Positions 15,333-24,097 of a stretch of DNA of 64,000 nucleotides are shown here, in pieces. The stretch's first letter is position 1, and every line of letters begins with the position of its first letter. The notes beneath the pieces were generated by a model. It did no database searches. It worked only from the letters and a program-made list of their open reading frames with translations, and was not told the origin of the DNA. Position numbers and translations under genes: made by a program. The DNA comes from Desulfocucumis sp964643075 (GTDB lineage: Bacteria; Bacillota; Desulfotomaculia; Desulfotomaculales; Desulfocucumaceae): contig CAZXQO010000013.1 in the NCBI GenBank assembly GCA_964643075.1, positions 1-64,000 on the forward strand, given 5' to 3'.

Positions 15333-16518
15333 ACTTCCCGATACCCGGGGCTATTACGGAAATTTTGGAGGAAAATTCGTGCCGGAAACCCTTATGCCGG
15401 CCCTGGAAGAACTGGAGGCTGCGTACAGGGAGGCAATGGCTGATCCCTTATTTGACGAAGAACTGAAATTCTATATGCAAAACTATACCGGAAGGCCTTC
15501 CCTTTTGTATTATGCGGCCAGGCTCACGAAAAAACTGGGCGGCGCCAAAATATATCTCAAAAGGGAGGATCTTAATCACACCGGGGCTCATAAAATAAAT
15601 AACACCCTGGGGCAAATTCTGTTGGCCAGAAGAATGGGTAAGAAAAGAATCATTGCCGAAACAGGTGCCGGCCAGCACGGGGTGGCCACTGCCACTTCTG
15701 CTGCGCTGTTCGGCCTGCAATGCGCCATTCATATGGGCGAAGAGGATATGGCCCGGCAGTCGCTGAATGTATTCCGCATGCGCATGCTGGGCGCTGAAGT
15801 GATACCGGCTACTTCCGGTAGTAAAACACTGAAGGATGCCATGAATGAGGCCATAAGGGACTGGGTAACCAATGTTGACGATACCTTTTACCTGATTGGT
15901 TCGGTGGCGGGGCCCCATCCTTATCCGGAAATGGTCAGGGATTTTCAAAAAATAATTGGTGAAGAAACCAGGCAGCAGCTACTGGAAATGGAAGGTCGTC
16001 TGCCCGATTGCATAATCGCCTGTGTGGGTGGGGGAAGCAATGCCATGGGCATTTTTTACCCTTTCTTAGATGACGCCGGGGTTAAACTGATTGGCGTCGA
16101 GGCTGCCGGTTTGGGCACCGACACCGACAAGCACGCGGCCACCCTCAACATGGGCAGGCCCGGAGTGCTGCATGGCGCTATGAGCTATATTTTACAAAAT
16201 GATGACGGGCAGATTGATTTGGCTCATTCAGTTTCTGCAGGACTTGATTACCCGGGGGTAGGACCGGAGCACAGCTACCTGAAGGATATCGGCAGGGTTG
16301 CCTACACTTCGGCTACCGACGGAGAAGCGCTGGACGCCTTTCAGTTGCTTTGCCGCACCGAGGGAATCATACCCGCCCTGGAAAGCTCGCATGCCCTGGC
16401 CTGTGCGGCTAAAATGGCCCCGGAACTTTCCCCCGACCAAATAATGGTGGTAAATCTCTCCGGTCGGGGAGACAAGGACGTTAGAACGGTGGCAGCGGTT
16501 TTGGGGGTGAATATATAA
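15322..16518 (+). CDS. trpB: Tryptophan synthase beta subunit
   Basis: 398 residues, typical TrpB1 length. PLP Lys lies in REDLNHTGAHKINN; further motifs are ETGAGQHGVATA, the phosphate-binding CVGGGSNAMGIF, and GPEHSYLKDIGR. It condenses indole and serine to tryptophan and pairs with TrpA through an indole channel. GTG 15322 sits within the end of trpF with AGGAGGGTG upstream, so it is coupled. trpA starts 2 bases after its stop. Confidence 0.97.
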   Translation: MKAKLPDTRGYYGNFGGKFVPETLMPALEELEAAYREAMADPLFDEELKFYMQNYTGRPSLLYYAARLTKKLGGAKIYLKREDLNHTGAHKINNTLGQILLARRMGKKRIIAETGAGQHGVATATSAALFGLQCAIHMGEEDMARQSLNVFRMRMLGAEVIPATSGSKTLKDAMNEAIRDWVTNVDDTFYLIGSVAGPHPYPEMVRDFQKIIGEETRQQLLEMEGRLPDCIIACVGGGSNAMGIFYPFLDDAGVKLIGVEAAGLGTDTDKHAATLNMGRPGVLHGAMSYILQNDDGQIDLAHSVSAGLDYPGVGPEHSYLKDIGRVAYTSATDGEALDAFQLLCRTEGIIPALESSHALACAAKMAPELSPDQIMVVNLSGRGDKDVRTVAAVLGVNI

Positions 16519-16520
16519 TC

Positions 16521-17318
16521 ATGGAAAACAACAGAATAACCCGTAAATTCAACGAACTCAGAGAGAAAAAGGAAAAAGGCCTGATAGCTTATATAACTTC
16601 AGGCGATCCTGATTTGGCTGCCACTGTTGAACTGGCTGTTGCCATAGCAGAAGCGGGAGCTGATTTGATCGAATTGGGTATACCCTTTTCAGACCCGGTG
16701 GCGGACGGCCCGGTTATCCAGCAAGCCTCCCAGAGGGCACTGGAGCGGGGCGTAAGGCTGTCCGGCATCCTGGATGCCGCTGCCGGGATAAGGAAGAGAA
16801 CAGATTTGCCGTTGATTTTTATGACCTATTACAACCCTGTGCTGCAGTACGGACTGGATAGATTTGTGGACCACTCTGCTGCAGCCGGCATAGACGGGCT
16901 GATTGTGCCGGATTTGCCCCTGGAAGAAGCAGGCCCGCTGCTAAATTGCTGCCACCAAAATGGCCTGGCGCTAATTCCTCTGGTGGCTCCTACCACAACA
17001 CCGCATAGGCTTGAAAAAATATGTAGGGACGCGGACGGATTTGTCTACTGCGTATCTGTAACTGGTGTAACCGGAGTCAAGGAAATAGACACTGATATTG
17101 CGAAGTTCACTTCAGGCGTAAGAAAATACACGGATATCCCCCTGGCCCTGGGTTTCGGTATATCCGGACCGGAATTAGCCGCGACCATGTCACGCCACTG
17201 CGACGCAGTGGTGGTGGGCAGCGCCATAGTAAAAATCATATCCCAAACTAACGGCAGCGTGGATATGTTGCCGGCGGTCTCCAAGCTGGTGGCGGATATA
17301 AAGAACGCCATCAGGTAG
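16521..17318 (+). CDS. trpA: Tryptophan synthase alpha subunit
   Basis: 265 residues, TIM barrel. Catalytic Glu is in ADLIELGIPFSDPVADGPVIQ and catalytic Asp in GIDGLIVPDLPLEEA; the phosphate loop is GFGIS and VVGSAIVKII. It cleaves indole-3-glycerol phosphate to indole and glyceraldehyde 3-phosphate. It is the last trp gene. A 305-base region with a large hairpin and a second leader separates it from aroF. Confidence 0.97.
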   Translation: MENNRITRKFNELREKKEKGLIAYITSGDPDLAATVELAVAIAEAGADLIELGIPFSDPVADGPVIQQASQRALERGVRLSGILDAAAGIRKRTDLPLIFMTYYNPVLQYGLDRFVDHSAAAGIDGLIVPDLPLEEAGPLLNCCHQNGLALIPLVAPTTTPHRLEKICRDADGFVYCVSVTGVTGVKEIDTDIAKFTSGVRKYTDIPLALGFGISGPELAATMSRHCDAVVVGSAIVKIISQTNGSVDMLPAVSKLVADIKNAIR

Positions 17319-17329
17319 AGAAAGTATAC

Positions 17330-17401
17330 GGTACCGGGTAACTAAGTTATTAAGCATTGGAAATGTGGATGCTTTCTGCTATAACTCAGTTGCCCGGTAC
17401 C
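17330..17401. repeat. Large hairpin bounded by GGTACC
   Basis: A 21-bp arm from GGTACCGGGTAACTAAGTT (17330 on) pairs with its partner ending at 17401 (AACTCAGTTGCCCGGTACC), with one mismatch and one G-U. An inner AAGCAT/ATGCTT pair follows. There is no T-run after it, so it is not a canonical terminator. It separates the trp genes from the aroF leader and may stabilise or process the transcript. Confidence 0.65.
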
Positions 17402-17448
17402 TATCTATATCTAGTCAGGTTCGAACTTTTATGGTAATATTTATTACG

Positions 17449-17544
17449 TAGAATGGTTTATTGATCAAATACGGTAGGATGGTAGTATGGTAGGGGGGAT
17501 AATATGAGAGAGTTTTGACTCCGTGCCCCTTGATGGGGTTTTTT
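17449..17544 (+). promoter_or_regulatory. Candidate attenuator leader of aroF-tyrA-aroA
   Basis: Three tandem octamers, TAGGATGG, TAGTATGG and TAGGGGGG, start at 17475, 17483 and 17491. A tiny frame follows: SD-like AGGGGGG, ATG at 17504, then codons for Arg, Glu, Phe and a TGA at 17516. Next comes a short terminator (CCCC 17526-17529, GGGG 17535-17538, then six T). The layout suggests conditional termination before aroF, by a small peptide or an RNA-binding protein. This is inference. Confidence 0.45.
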
Positions 17545-17622
17545 GCGTTTTTATTCAGTTTTTAAATAATAACAGGGTAGAATATTGCTGAATATGGAAC
17601 AGCATAACGGGGGTATGATGAA

Positions 17623-18636
17623 ATGATTGTGGTTATGAATCAAGGCGCCGCAGAGACAGAAATAAACGAAGTTTTGAAAAAACTGGAAAAATACGGATTT
17701 CAAATTCACTTCTCTCAGGGTGTGGAAAGAACCATTATAGGAGCAATCGGAGACAAAACCAGATTAAAAAGCGATGCTCTGGAAGTAATGCCGGGGGTGG
17801 AAAAGGTGATGCCCATTCTGCAGCCCTACAAGCTGGCAGGCAGGGCTTTTAAGCAGGGAAACACGGAAATAAAAATAGGTAACATAACCATTGGCGGGAA
17901 TACCATTCAGGTAATGGCCGGCCCCTGTGCCGTGGAAAGCAGGGAGCAGCTGCTGGAAGCCGCCCGGGCGGTCAAGGCGGCCGGTGCCACCATGCTGCGG
18001 GGCGGGGCGTACAAACCCCGGACGTCACCCTACTCTTTCCAGGGACTGGAAGAAGATGGTCTAAAGCTTTTGGCTGAAGCCAGGGAACAGACCGGATTGT
18101 ATATCGTTACCGAGGTCATGGATACGAAGACACTGCCTCTGGTGGCCCAATACGCCGACATATTACAAATCGGCACAAGGAACATGCAAAACTTTGTCCT
18201 GCTCAAGGAAGTGGCCACTGCCGGCAGGCCGGTGCTTTTGAAAAGGGGCATATCCGCTACCATTGAAGAGTGGTTGATGGCTGCCGAATATATCATGGCC
18301 GGCGGCAACCATCAGGTTATTCTTTGTGAGAGGGGTATCCGCAGCTACGACACCTATACCAGGAACACGCTGGATCTTACTGCCGTACCTGTATTGAAGA
18401 ATATTACGCACCTGCCGGTTATAGTTGATCCCAGCCATGCCATCGGTAAATGGCAGTACGTTCCCACCATGGCTAAAGCTGCCGTGGTGTCTGGAGCGGA
18501 TGGGTTGCTTATTGAGGTGCACCCCAACCCCATGGAAGCACTTTGTGACGGCCCCCAATCCCTTACTCCGGAGAATTTTAACACACTTATGGAAGATCTG
18601 AGAGCTTTCGCAGCATTGTTGCAGCGGAATATATGA
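17623..18636 (+). CDS. aroF: DAHP synthase (type I-beta, AroA(f) family)
   Basis: 337 residues. It condenses phosphoenolpyruvate and erythrose 4-phosphate, the first step of the shikimate pathway. An N-terminal ferredoxin-like regulatory domain (about 1-70) precedes the barrel with MAGPCAVESREQL, GGAYKPRTSPYSFQG, EVMDTKT, IGTRNMQNF, LLKRG and VDPSHAIG. There is no chorismate mutase domain; AroH is separate. ATG 17623 follows a candidate attenuator. tyrA follows after 13 bases. Confidence 0.95.
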   Translation: MIVVMNQGAAETEINEVLKKLEKYGFQIHFSQGVERTIIGAIGDKTRLKSDALEVMPGVEKVMPILQPYKLAGRAFKQGNTEIKIGNITIGGNTIQVMAGPCAVESREQLLEAARAVKAAGATMLRGGAYKPRTSPYSFQGLEEDGLKLLAEAREQTGLYIVTEVMDTKTLPLVAQYADILQIGTRNMQNFVLLKEVATAGRPVLLKRGISATIEEWLMAAEYIMAGGNHQVILCERGIRSYDTYTRNTLDLTAVPVLKNITHLPVIVDPSHAIGKWQYVPTMAKAAVVSGADGLLIEVHPNPMEALCDGPQSLTPENFNTLMEDLRAFAALLQRNI

Positions 18637-18649
18637 GGAAAAGAATAAT

Positions 18650-19768
18650 ATGATTTCAACTACTGGCAAAAAACATCTGTTTAAACGGGTGGCTATTATA
18701 GGAGTAGGACTCATCGGTGGCTCGCTGGGGCTTGCAATTAACAGCAGAGGCCTGGCAGATGAGGTGCTGGGTATAGGTAGAAGCGAAAGAACTCTGGAAC
18801 TTGCGGCAGAATGCGGCGCCATCAATAGCAGCAGTACCAAACCGGACGCCGTCGCCGGCGCCGACCTGATTGTGCTGGCAACACCGGTGGGGGCGACGGT
18901 TGAGGTATTACGAACCATTGTTCCGTACATTATGCCAGGCACACTGCTGACCGATGTGGGCAGCACCAAAACCGGTGTAATAAAAGGTGTCCGGGAAATA
19001 ATGCCGGAGCATTCTTTTTTTATTGGCGGTCACCCCATGGCAGGCTCGGAAAGGGCCGGTATCAGTGGTGCTGATCCCTATCTGTTTGAAAATGCCTTTT
19101 ATATTATAACCCCTGACGAAAATTCCAGGGATGAGGATTTGCAACGACTCAGGGAACTGGTGGAGGGTATAGGCGCCAAGCCGGTTATTATGTTTCCGGT
19201 CAAGCATGACCTTTCCGTGGCCGCCGTCAGCCACCTGCCGCATTTAATGGCAGCCTCTCTGGTTAATTTCTTATTTGATTTGCCGGAAGGTGAGGAAATA
19301 TCTCCCCTTGCCGCTGGCGGGTTCAGGGATACCACCAGGATTGCGGCAGGCGACCCGGTGATGTGGAGAGATATATTTTTATCCAACAGGGAAGCCATTT
19401 TGGGTTTACTGGAAAAATTCCGCACCAATATTAATAATTTATCCCAGGCCATCGACTCTGCTGACGGGGAGGAAATATACCGGCTCCTTGACCGGGCCAG
19501 GAAATTAAAACTGGGTATGCCGGCCAGAACAAAGGGCTATCTCCCCATGCTCTGGGAGATAGTGGTAACCGTGCCCGACAGGCCGGGTATGATATCTGAA
19601 ATTGCCGGTTTACTGGGCAGGAACGGCATTAATATCGTTGATATTGAGATTATGCGGGTCAGGGAAGGAGAAGGGGGCACCATCCGGCTGGGCTTTGCCA
19701 CCGAGGACGAACAGTCCGGGGCGGTGGAAATTTTGCGCAGTTCAGGGTATATTGTGATAAAGAGATAG
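18650..19768 (+). CDS. tyrA: Prephenate dehydrogenase with C-terminal ACT domain
   Basis: 372 residues. NAD-binding motif AIIGVGLIGGSLGLAI near the start, then ATPVGATVEVL, DVGSTKTGV, GGHPMAGSERAG and the helical dimer domain with FRDTTRIAAGDPVMW. Residues ~300-372 form an ACT domain (VTVPDRPGMISEIAGLLGRNGINI), a likely tyrosine feedback site. It converts prephenate to 4-hydroxyphenylpyruvate. It sits in aroF-tyrA-aroA, with aroA starting 2 bases after its stop. Confidence 0.95.
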   Translation: MISTTGKKHLFKRVAIIGVGLIGGSLGLAINSRGLADEVLGIGRSERTLELAAECGAINSSSTKPDAVAGADLIVLATPVGATVEVLRTIVPYIMPGTLLTDVGSTKTGVIKGVREIMPEHSFFIGGHPMAGSERAGISGADPYLFENAFYIITPDENSRDEDLQRLRELVEGIGAKPVIMFPVKHDLSVAAVSHLPHLMAASLVNFLFDLPEGEEISPLAAGGFRDTTRIAAGDPVMWRDIFLSNREAILGLLEKFRTNINNLSQAIDSADGEEIYRLLDRARKLKLGMPARTKGYLPMLWEIVVTVPDRPGMISEIAGLLGRNGINIVDIEIMRVREGEGGTIRLGFATEDEQSGAVEILRSSGYIVIKR

Positions 19769-19770
19769 GA

Positions 19771-21066
19771 GTGTTTACCATAAACAAGCTTGTCCGACCA
19801 ACAAAATCATTAAAAGGTATCATCCGGGTTCCCGGTGACAAGTCGATATCGCACCGGGCAGTCATGCTGGGTGCTCTTGCTGAAGGAGACACCAGAATAG
19901 AAAATTTCCTTCCCGGCGAGGACTGTCTTTCCACTATCAGCTGCTTTAAAGCTATGGGTGTTCAATTCACTATAGAGCAGGGCGGCACCACCGTAACTGT
20001 GCATGGTAAGGGAGTCCGGGGCCTGCGCGAACCTGCTACGGTGCTGGATGCCGGTAACTCAGGCACAACTATGCGCCTGCTGCTGGGCATACTTGCAGGG
20101 CAGCCGTTTTTCAGCACCATTACCGGGGACGCATCCCTGGTTAATAGACCCATGGGCAGGGTAACCGGGCTGCTAGCCCGGATGGGGGCCGGGATATGGG
20201 GCAGGCAAGGTGGAAACTATGCTCCAATAGCTGTTAAAGGTGGGAATCTCACGGGGGTAACCCTGCATTCACCGGTGGCCAGCGCCCAGGTCAAATCTGC
20301 GGTGCTGCTGGCAGGGCTTTTCGCCGCTGGTGAAACTACCCTGGTGGAACCGGTCAAATCCAGGGACCATACCGAAAGAATGCTGGAATATTTTGGCGCG
20401 GTGTTATCAAAAAGGGACACAGCGGTAACTGTACAGGGTGGGGTGGAACTTAAGGCTGCGGACATATTTGTACCGGGAGATATTTCCTCGGCAGCTTTTA
20501 TTATAGTAGCGGCTTCCATAGTACCTGATTCAGACGTAACCATCACAGAAGTGGGCGTAAATCCCACCCGGGATGGCATAATCGAAGTTTTGAAAGCTAT
20601 GGGTGCGGATATACAAGTCAAAAATTATACCGTAATAAACGGTGAGCCTGTGGCGGAAATCCGGATTAAACACGCACCATTGAAAGGGGTAGAAATCTCC
20701 GGGAGCATGATACCCCGCATAATTGATGAAATACCGGTGCTGGCGGTGGCAGGCGCCTGCGCCTACGGAGAGACTGTAATCCGTGACGCCGCAGAGCTGA
20801 AGGTAAAGGAAACCGACCGGATACGTGCCGTGGTAGAAGAACTTGGCAAATTTGGGGTTGCTATCAGGGAATTGCCCGATGGTATGATCATAAGGCAAAG
20901 TCAATTGGCGGGAGCTGTCAGCAACAGCCGGGGAGACCACCGTATGGCCATGGCTGCCGCAGTGGCAGGGTTGGCTGCCACTGGAGAGTCACTGGTAGAA
21001 GACGCAGCATGCATAAATATTTCTTTCCCGGGTTTTTTTGATTTATTGGATTCTCTTCGGGAATAA
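19771..21066 (+). CDS. aroA: EPSP synthase (3-phosphoshikimate 1-carboxyvinyltransferase)
   Basis: 431 residues, usual length. Motifs: VPGDKSISHRAVMLGALAEG (S3P site), LDAGNSGTTMRLLLGILAG with the central GNSGT(T)MR, RPMGRV, LVEPVKSRDHTERML and SRGDHRMAMAAAVAGL. The residue after the LxAGNSGT motif is Thr-Met, as in class I enzymes, though glyphosate class cannot be fixed by eye. GTG 19771 has ATAGGAG just upstream. It is the last gene of the aromatic block; 126 non-coding bases precede cmk. Confidence 0.95.
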   Translation: MFTINKLVRPTKSLKGIIRVPGDKSISHRAVMLGALAEGDTRIENFLPGEDCLSTISCFKAMGVQFTIEQGGTTVTVHGKGVRGLREPATVLDAGNSGTTMRLLLGILAGQPFFSTITGDASLVNRPMGRVTGLLARMGAGIWGRQGGNYAPIAVKGGNLTGVTLHSPVASAQVKSAVLLAGLFAAGETTLVEPVKSRDHTERMLEYFGAVLSKRDTAVTVQGGVELKAADIFVPGDISSAAFIIVAASIVPDSDVTITEVGVNPTRDGIIEVLKAMGADIQVKNYTVINGEPVAEIRIKHAPLKGVEISGSMIPRIIDEIPVLAVAGACAYGETVIRDAAELKVKETDRIRAVVEELGKFGVAIRELPDGMIIRQSQLAGAVSNSRGDHRMAMAAAVAGLAATGESLVEDAACINISFPGFFDLLDSLRE

Positions 21067-21192
21067 TATTAATAATTTGAATATACTACTTTTAATCAGG
21101 CAAATTATTTATTTAAAATAAAAAAAGGAAATATTAATGGGGTTGTCGAAAAAGACCAGTGTATTTGTGTTTGCTAAGGTTGGTAATGTGTG

Positions 21193-21873
21193 ATGTCTCT
21201 TGGTCTAAAAATTGCCATAGATGGGCCCGCCGGAGCCGGAAAGAGTACCGTAGCTAAAAAATTGGCTCGCCGGCTGGGCTTTTTGTATATTGATACCGGG
21301 GCTATGTACAGGGCAGTTACTTATGAAGCGCTTCTGAAAGGTGTTTCCATGGAAGATGAAATTGCTTTAACGGATCTGGCCTGTAATATCAAAATCACTC
21401 TTTCTGTGGATCCGGATAATGAAACCAGTATTTTTGTGGACCTGATGGAGGTAACCCGGGAAATACGGGAGCCGGTTATATCCAGGCATGTTTCCATGTT
21501 GGCCAGGGTATCCGGGGTACGCCGTGAAATGGTACGGCTGCAGCAGCAAATGGCCGCTGCTGGCGGAGTAGTTATGGAAGGAAGGGACATAGGAACAGTT
21601 GTGCTGCCTGATGCTGATTTTAAGTTCTACCTTACCGCTTCCCCACTTGAAAGAGCAAAAAGGCGGGCCAGGGAACTGGAGGAAAATGGTCACAGGATCG
21701 ATCTGGACCGGCTTGCAGGGGAAATTGCCGAACGGGATAAAATAGACAGTACCAGAATAATTGATCCGCTGAGACCAGCAACGGATGCGGAAATAATAGA
21801 TTGTTCCGCTGTTGATGCAGAGCAGGTTGTCCAGATGATTGTAGAGAAGGTATCAGAAGCGGTGATAAATTGA
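21193..21873 (+). CDS. cmk: Cytidylate kinase
   Basis: 226 residues. P-loop IDGPAGAGKSTVAKKLA, then YIDTGAMYRAVTYEAL, GRDIGTVVLPDADFKFYLTAS and ERDKIDSTRIIDPLRPA, all family marks. It phosphorylates CMP and dCMP. ATG 21193 is preferred; a GTG lies three bases earlier. Its TGA overlaps the ATG of the ispH fusion, a conserved neighbour pair in Clostridia. Confidence 0.95.
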   Translation: MSLGLKIAIDGPAGAGKSTVAKKLARRLGFLYIDTGAMYRAVTYEALLKGVSMEDEIALTDLACNIKITLSVDPDNETSIFVDLMEVTREIREPVISRHVSMLARVSGVRREMVRLQQQMAAAGGVVMEGRDIGTVVLPDADFKFYLTASPLERAKRRARELEENGHRIDLDRLAGEIAERDKIDSTRIIDPLRPATDAEIIDCSAVDAEQVVQMIVEKVSEAVIN

Positions 21874-23987
21874 TGCGTTTGCGCCGGGCCTCCAAAGCAG
21901 GATTTTGTTTTGGTGTAAAAAGAGCAATTGAAATGGCTGGGAAAACGGCCATGTCCAGAGACGGGCCGGTTTACTCATTAGGACCCATAATACATAACGA
22001 GCAGGTGGTAACTGATCTCTCCCGGCAGGGCTTGATTAACATCGAAAGTATAGACGAGGCAGAGCCGGGTGGAACGTTAATAATACGCTCCCACGGTGTG
22101 GGTCCGGAAGTAAGCGAGGAGGCAAGGCGAAAAAATATAACCATAGTTGATGCCACCTGTCCTTTTGTCAGCAGGGCCCAAAAAATTGCCGCCGAGATGG
22201 CCGCTGAGGGAAGGCAGGTAATAGTTATAGGTGACAGAAGCCACCCGGAAGTAAGGGGAATAGTCGCCTGGGCAGGTAACGGGGCCATGGTAGTACAGGA
22301 TCGGGAGGAAACGAAATTTCTTCCTGAAATGGATAAGGCGGCTGTTCTTGCCCAAACTACCCAGACAATAAAAAATTTCAATGAGATTGTGGAAGAACTT
22401 AATTCTAAAAGCAAGGATTTAACCGTCATCAATACAATCTGTCATGCCACCGGAGAGAGGCAGCAGTCTGCTGTAGAACTGGCTGGTGAGGTGGAGGTAA
22501 TGGTGGTGGTGGGAGGCCGGAATAGCGCTAACACTGCGAAATTGACAGCCCTTTGCAGGGCTGCCGGAACGCCCGCCTATCAGGTGGAGACTGCGGATGA
22601 TTTACAGCCGGAGTGGTTTACCGGAGTTAAGACGGCAGGCGTTACGGCGGGAGCGTCCACGCCTCAGCGGACCATTGAGGAGGTTGAAACACGGATGAAG
22701 GAGTTGGAGCAAATGTCTGAAAACGAAGAAGGTATCAAGGAAGAGAGCATCAAGGAAGAAAGCATTGTTACCGAAGAAAACAAAGTGCAAGAGCCGGATG
22801 CGGTGGAAACCAACGAAGAGGAGACATCCCAGCAAGGCATGAACGATGCGATGGATGTCAAATCAGTACGCACCGGTGAAATTGTCAAGGGAGTAGTGGT
22901 ACAGGTTGGCCAGGACGAGGTGCTGGTTGATGTAGGTGCCAAGTCTGAGGGCGTTATACCGCTGCGCGAACTTGCCTCTTTTGATGTTGCTTCCCCACAG
23001 GAGCTGGTAAAGGTTGGGGATGAAATAGAAGTATACGTTCTCAAGGCTGAAGATAATGAGGGCAGGCTGATACTTTCCAAAGAAAAGGCTGATGCCGAAA
23101 AATCCTGGGAACAACTGCTGGGTTACCTTGAAAGCGGCGAACCTGTTGAAGGTACGGTTCGCGAAGTGGTTAAAGGGGGAATTTTGGTAGATGTAGGCGT
23201 GAGGGCTTTCCTGCCGGCTTCCCTGGTGGAAAGAGGCTATGTTGAGGATCTTAACAAATATCTGGGCATGACCATAAAGGCCCGGGTAATTGAGCTTAAT
23301 AGGCCCCGTAAAAAGGTAATCCTTTCCCGCAAGGTACTAATGGAAGAGGAATTTGCCCAAAAACGGGATGAAATGATGCAAACAATTCAGGAAGGTGCGG
23401 TGCTCAGGGGTACCGTACGCAGGCTTACAAGCTTTGGCGCATTTGTTGATATCGGCGGCATCGACGGACTTCTGCATATTTCAGAAATGGCCTGGCATAG
23501 GATAAACCACCCCTCTGAAGTTGTCAGCGTGGGGGACGAAATCGAAGTGGCCGTATTAAAGGTGGACAGGGATAGCGAAAAAATCTCCCTGGGATTAAAG
23601 CAGGTACTGGACAATCCATGGGATAATGTTGAAGAAAAATATCCGGTGGACGCAATTATCTCCGCGAAAGTAGTGCGGTTGGCACCATTCGGCGCCTTTG
23701 TGCAACTTGAGCCCGGTGTTGAGGGACTGGTACACATATCGCATCTGGCGAATCACCATGTGGTTAAGCCTGACGAGGTGGTTCAGGAAGGCGAAGAGGT
23801 TAAGGTTAAGGTGTTAAGCGTAGATAAACAGGAAAAACGTATACGACTCTCCATCCGGGAGGTAAACAGGGAGCGTGAGCACCGTCAACCCAGAGAATTT
23901 ACGCAGAACAAGGTTCAGGAATCCGGTGACGGTGGTAATTTAACCATTGGTGATTTGGTAGGGGACATTTTTGACGACAAGGATTAA
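21873..23987 (+). CDS. ispH: HMBPP reductase fused to ribosomal protein S1-like domain (IspH-RpsA)
   Basis: 704 residues. Residues 1-275 are IspH with the three 4Fe-4S cysteines C12, C96 (DATCPFV) and C190 (TICHATG) and His41/His74; it makes IPP and DMAPP in the last MEP-pathway step. A Glu-rich linker spans ~276-328. Four S1 motifs follow, opening near GEIVKGVVVQVGQDEVLVDVG, GTVREVVKGGILVDVG, GTVRRLTSFGAFVDIGG and AKVVRLAPFGAFVQLEPG. The fusion is known in Clostridia. ATG 21873 overlaps the cmk stop. An AAGGAG and ATG at 22713 could start S1 separately. A strong terminator follows. Confidence 0.95.
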   Translation: MRLRRASKAGFCFGVKRAIEMAGKTAMSRDGPVYSLGPIIHNEQVVTDLSRQGLINIESIDEAEPGGTLIIRSHGVGPEVSEEARRKNITIVDATCPFVSRAQKIAAEMAAEGRQVIVIGDRSHPEVRGIVAWAGNGAMVVQDREETKFLPEMDKAAVLAQTTQTIKNFNEIVEELNSKSKDLTVINTICHATGERQQSAVELAGEVEVMVVVGGRNSANTAKLTALCRAAGTPAYQVETADDLQPEWFTGVKTAGVTAGASTPQRTIEEVETRMKELEQMSENEEGIKEESIKEESIVTEENKVQEPDAVETNEEETSQQGMNDAMDVKSVRTGEIVKGVVVQVGQDEVLVDVGAKSEGVIPLRELASFDVASPQELVKVGDEIEVYVLKAEDNEGRLILSKEKADAEKSWEQLLGYLESGEPVEGTVREVVKGGILVDVGVRAFLPASLVERGYVEDLNKYLGMTIKARVIELNRPRKKVILSRKVLMEEEFAQKRDEMMQTIQEGAVLRGTVRRLTSFGAFVDIGGIDGLLHISEMAWHRINHPSEVVSVGDEIEVAVLKVDRDSEKISLGLKQVLDNPWDNVEEKYPVDAIISAKVVRLAPFGAFVQLEPGVEGLVHISHLANHHVVKPDEVVQEGEEVKVKVLSVDKQEKRIRLSIREVNREREHRQPREFTQNKVQESGDGGNLTIGDLVGDIFDDKD

Positions 23988-24013
23988 CAGCAAACTGGTT
24001 TCATAGACTGCAA

Positions 24014-24038
24014 GGCGGCCGAAAGGCCGCTTTTTTTT
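24014..24038 (+). terminator. Intrinsic terminator after ispH-rpsA
   Basis: GCGGCC and GGCCGC form a 6-bp GC stem (extended by flanking A/T pairs) with a GAAA tetraloop, followed by eight T. It ends the cmk-ispH unit. Confidence 0.92.
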
Positions 24039-24097
24039 GTATATTTGCCAATCTTGGGGGTAGCCTAAAATAATAATTCAGAGCAGGAGGTAGAAAG

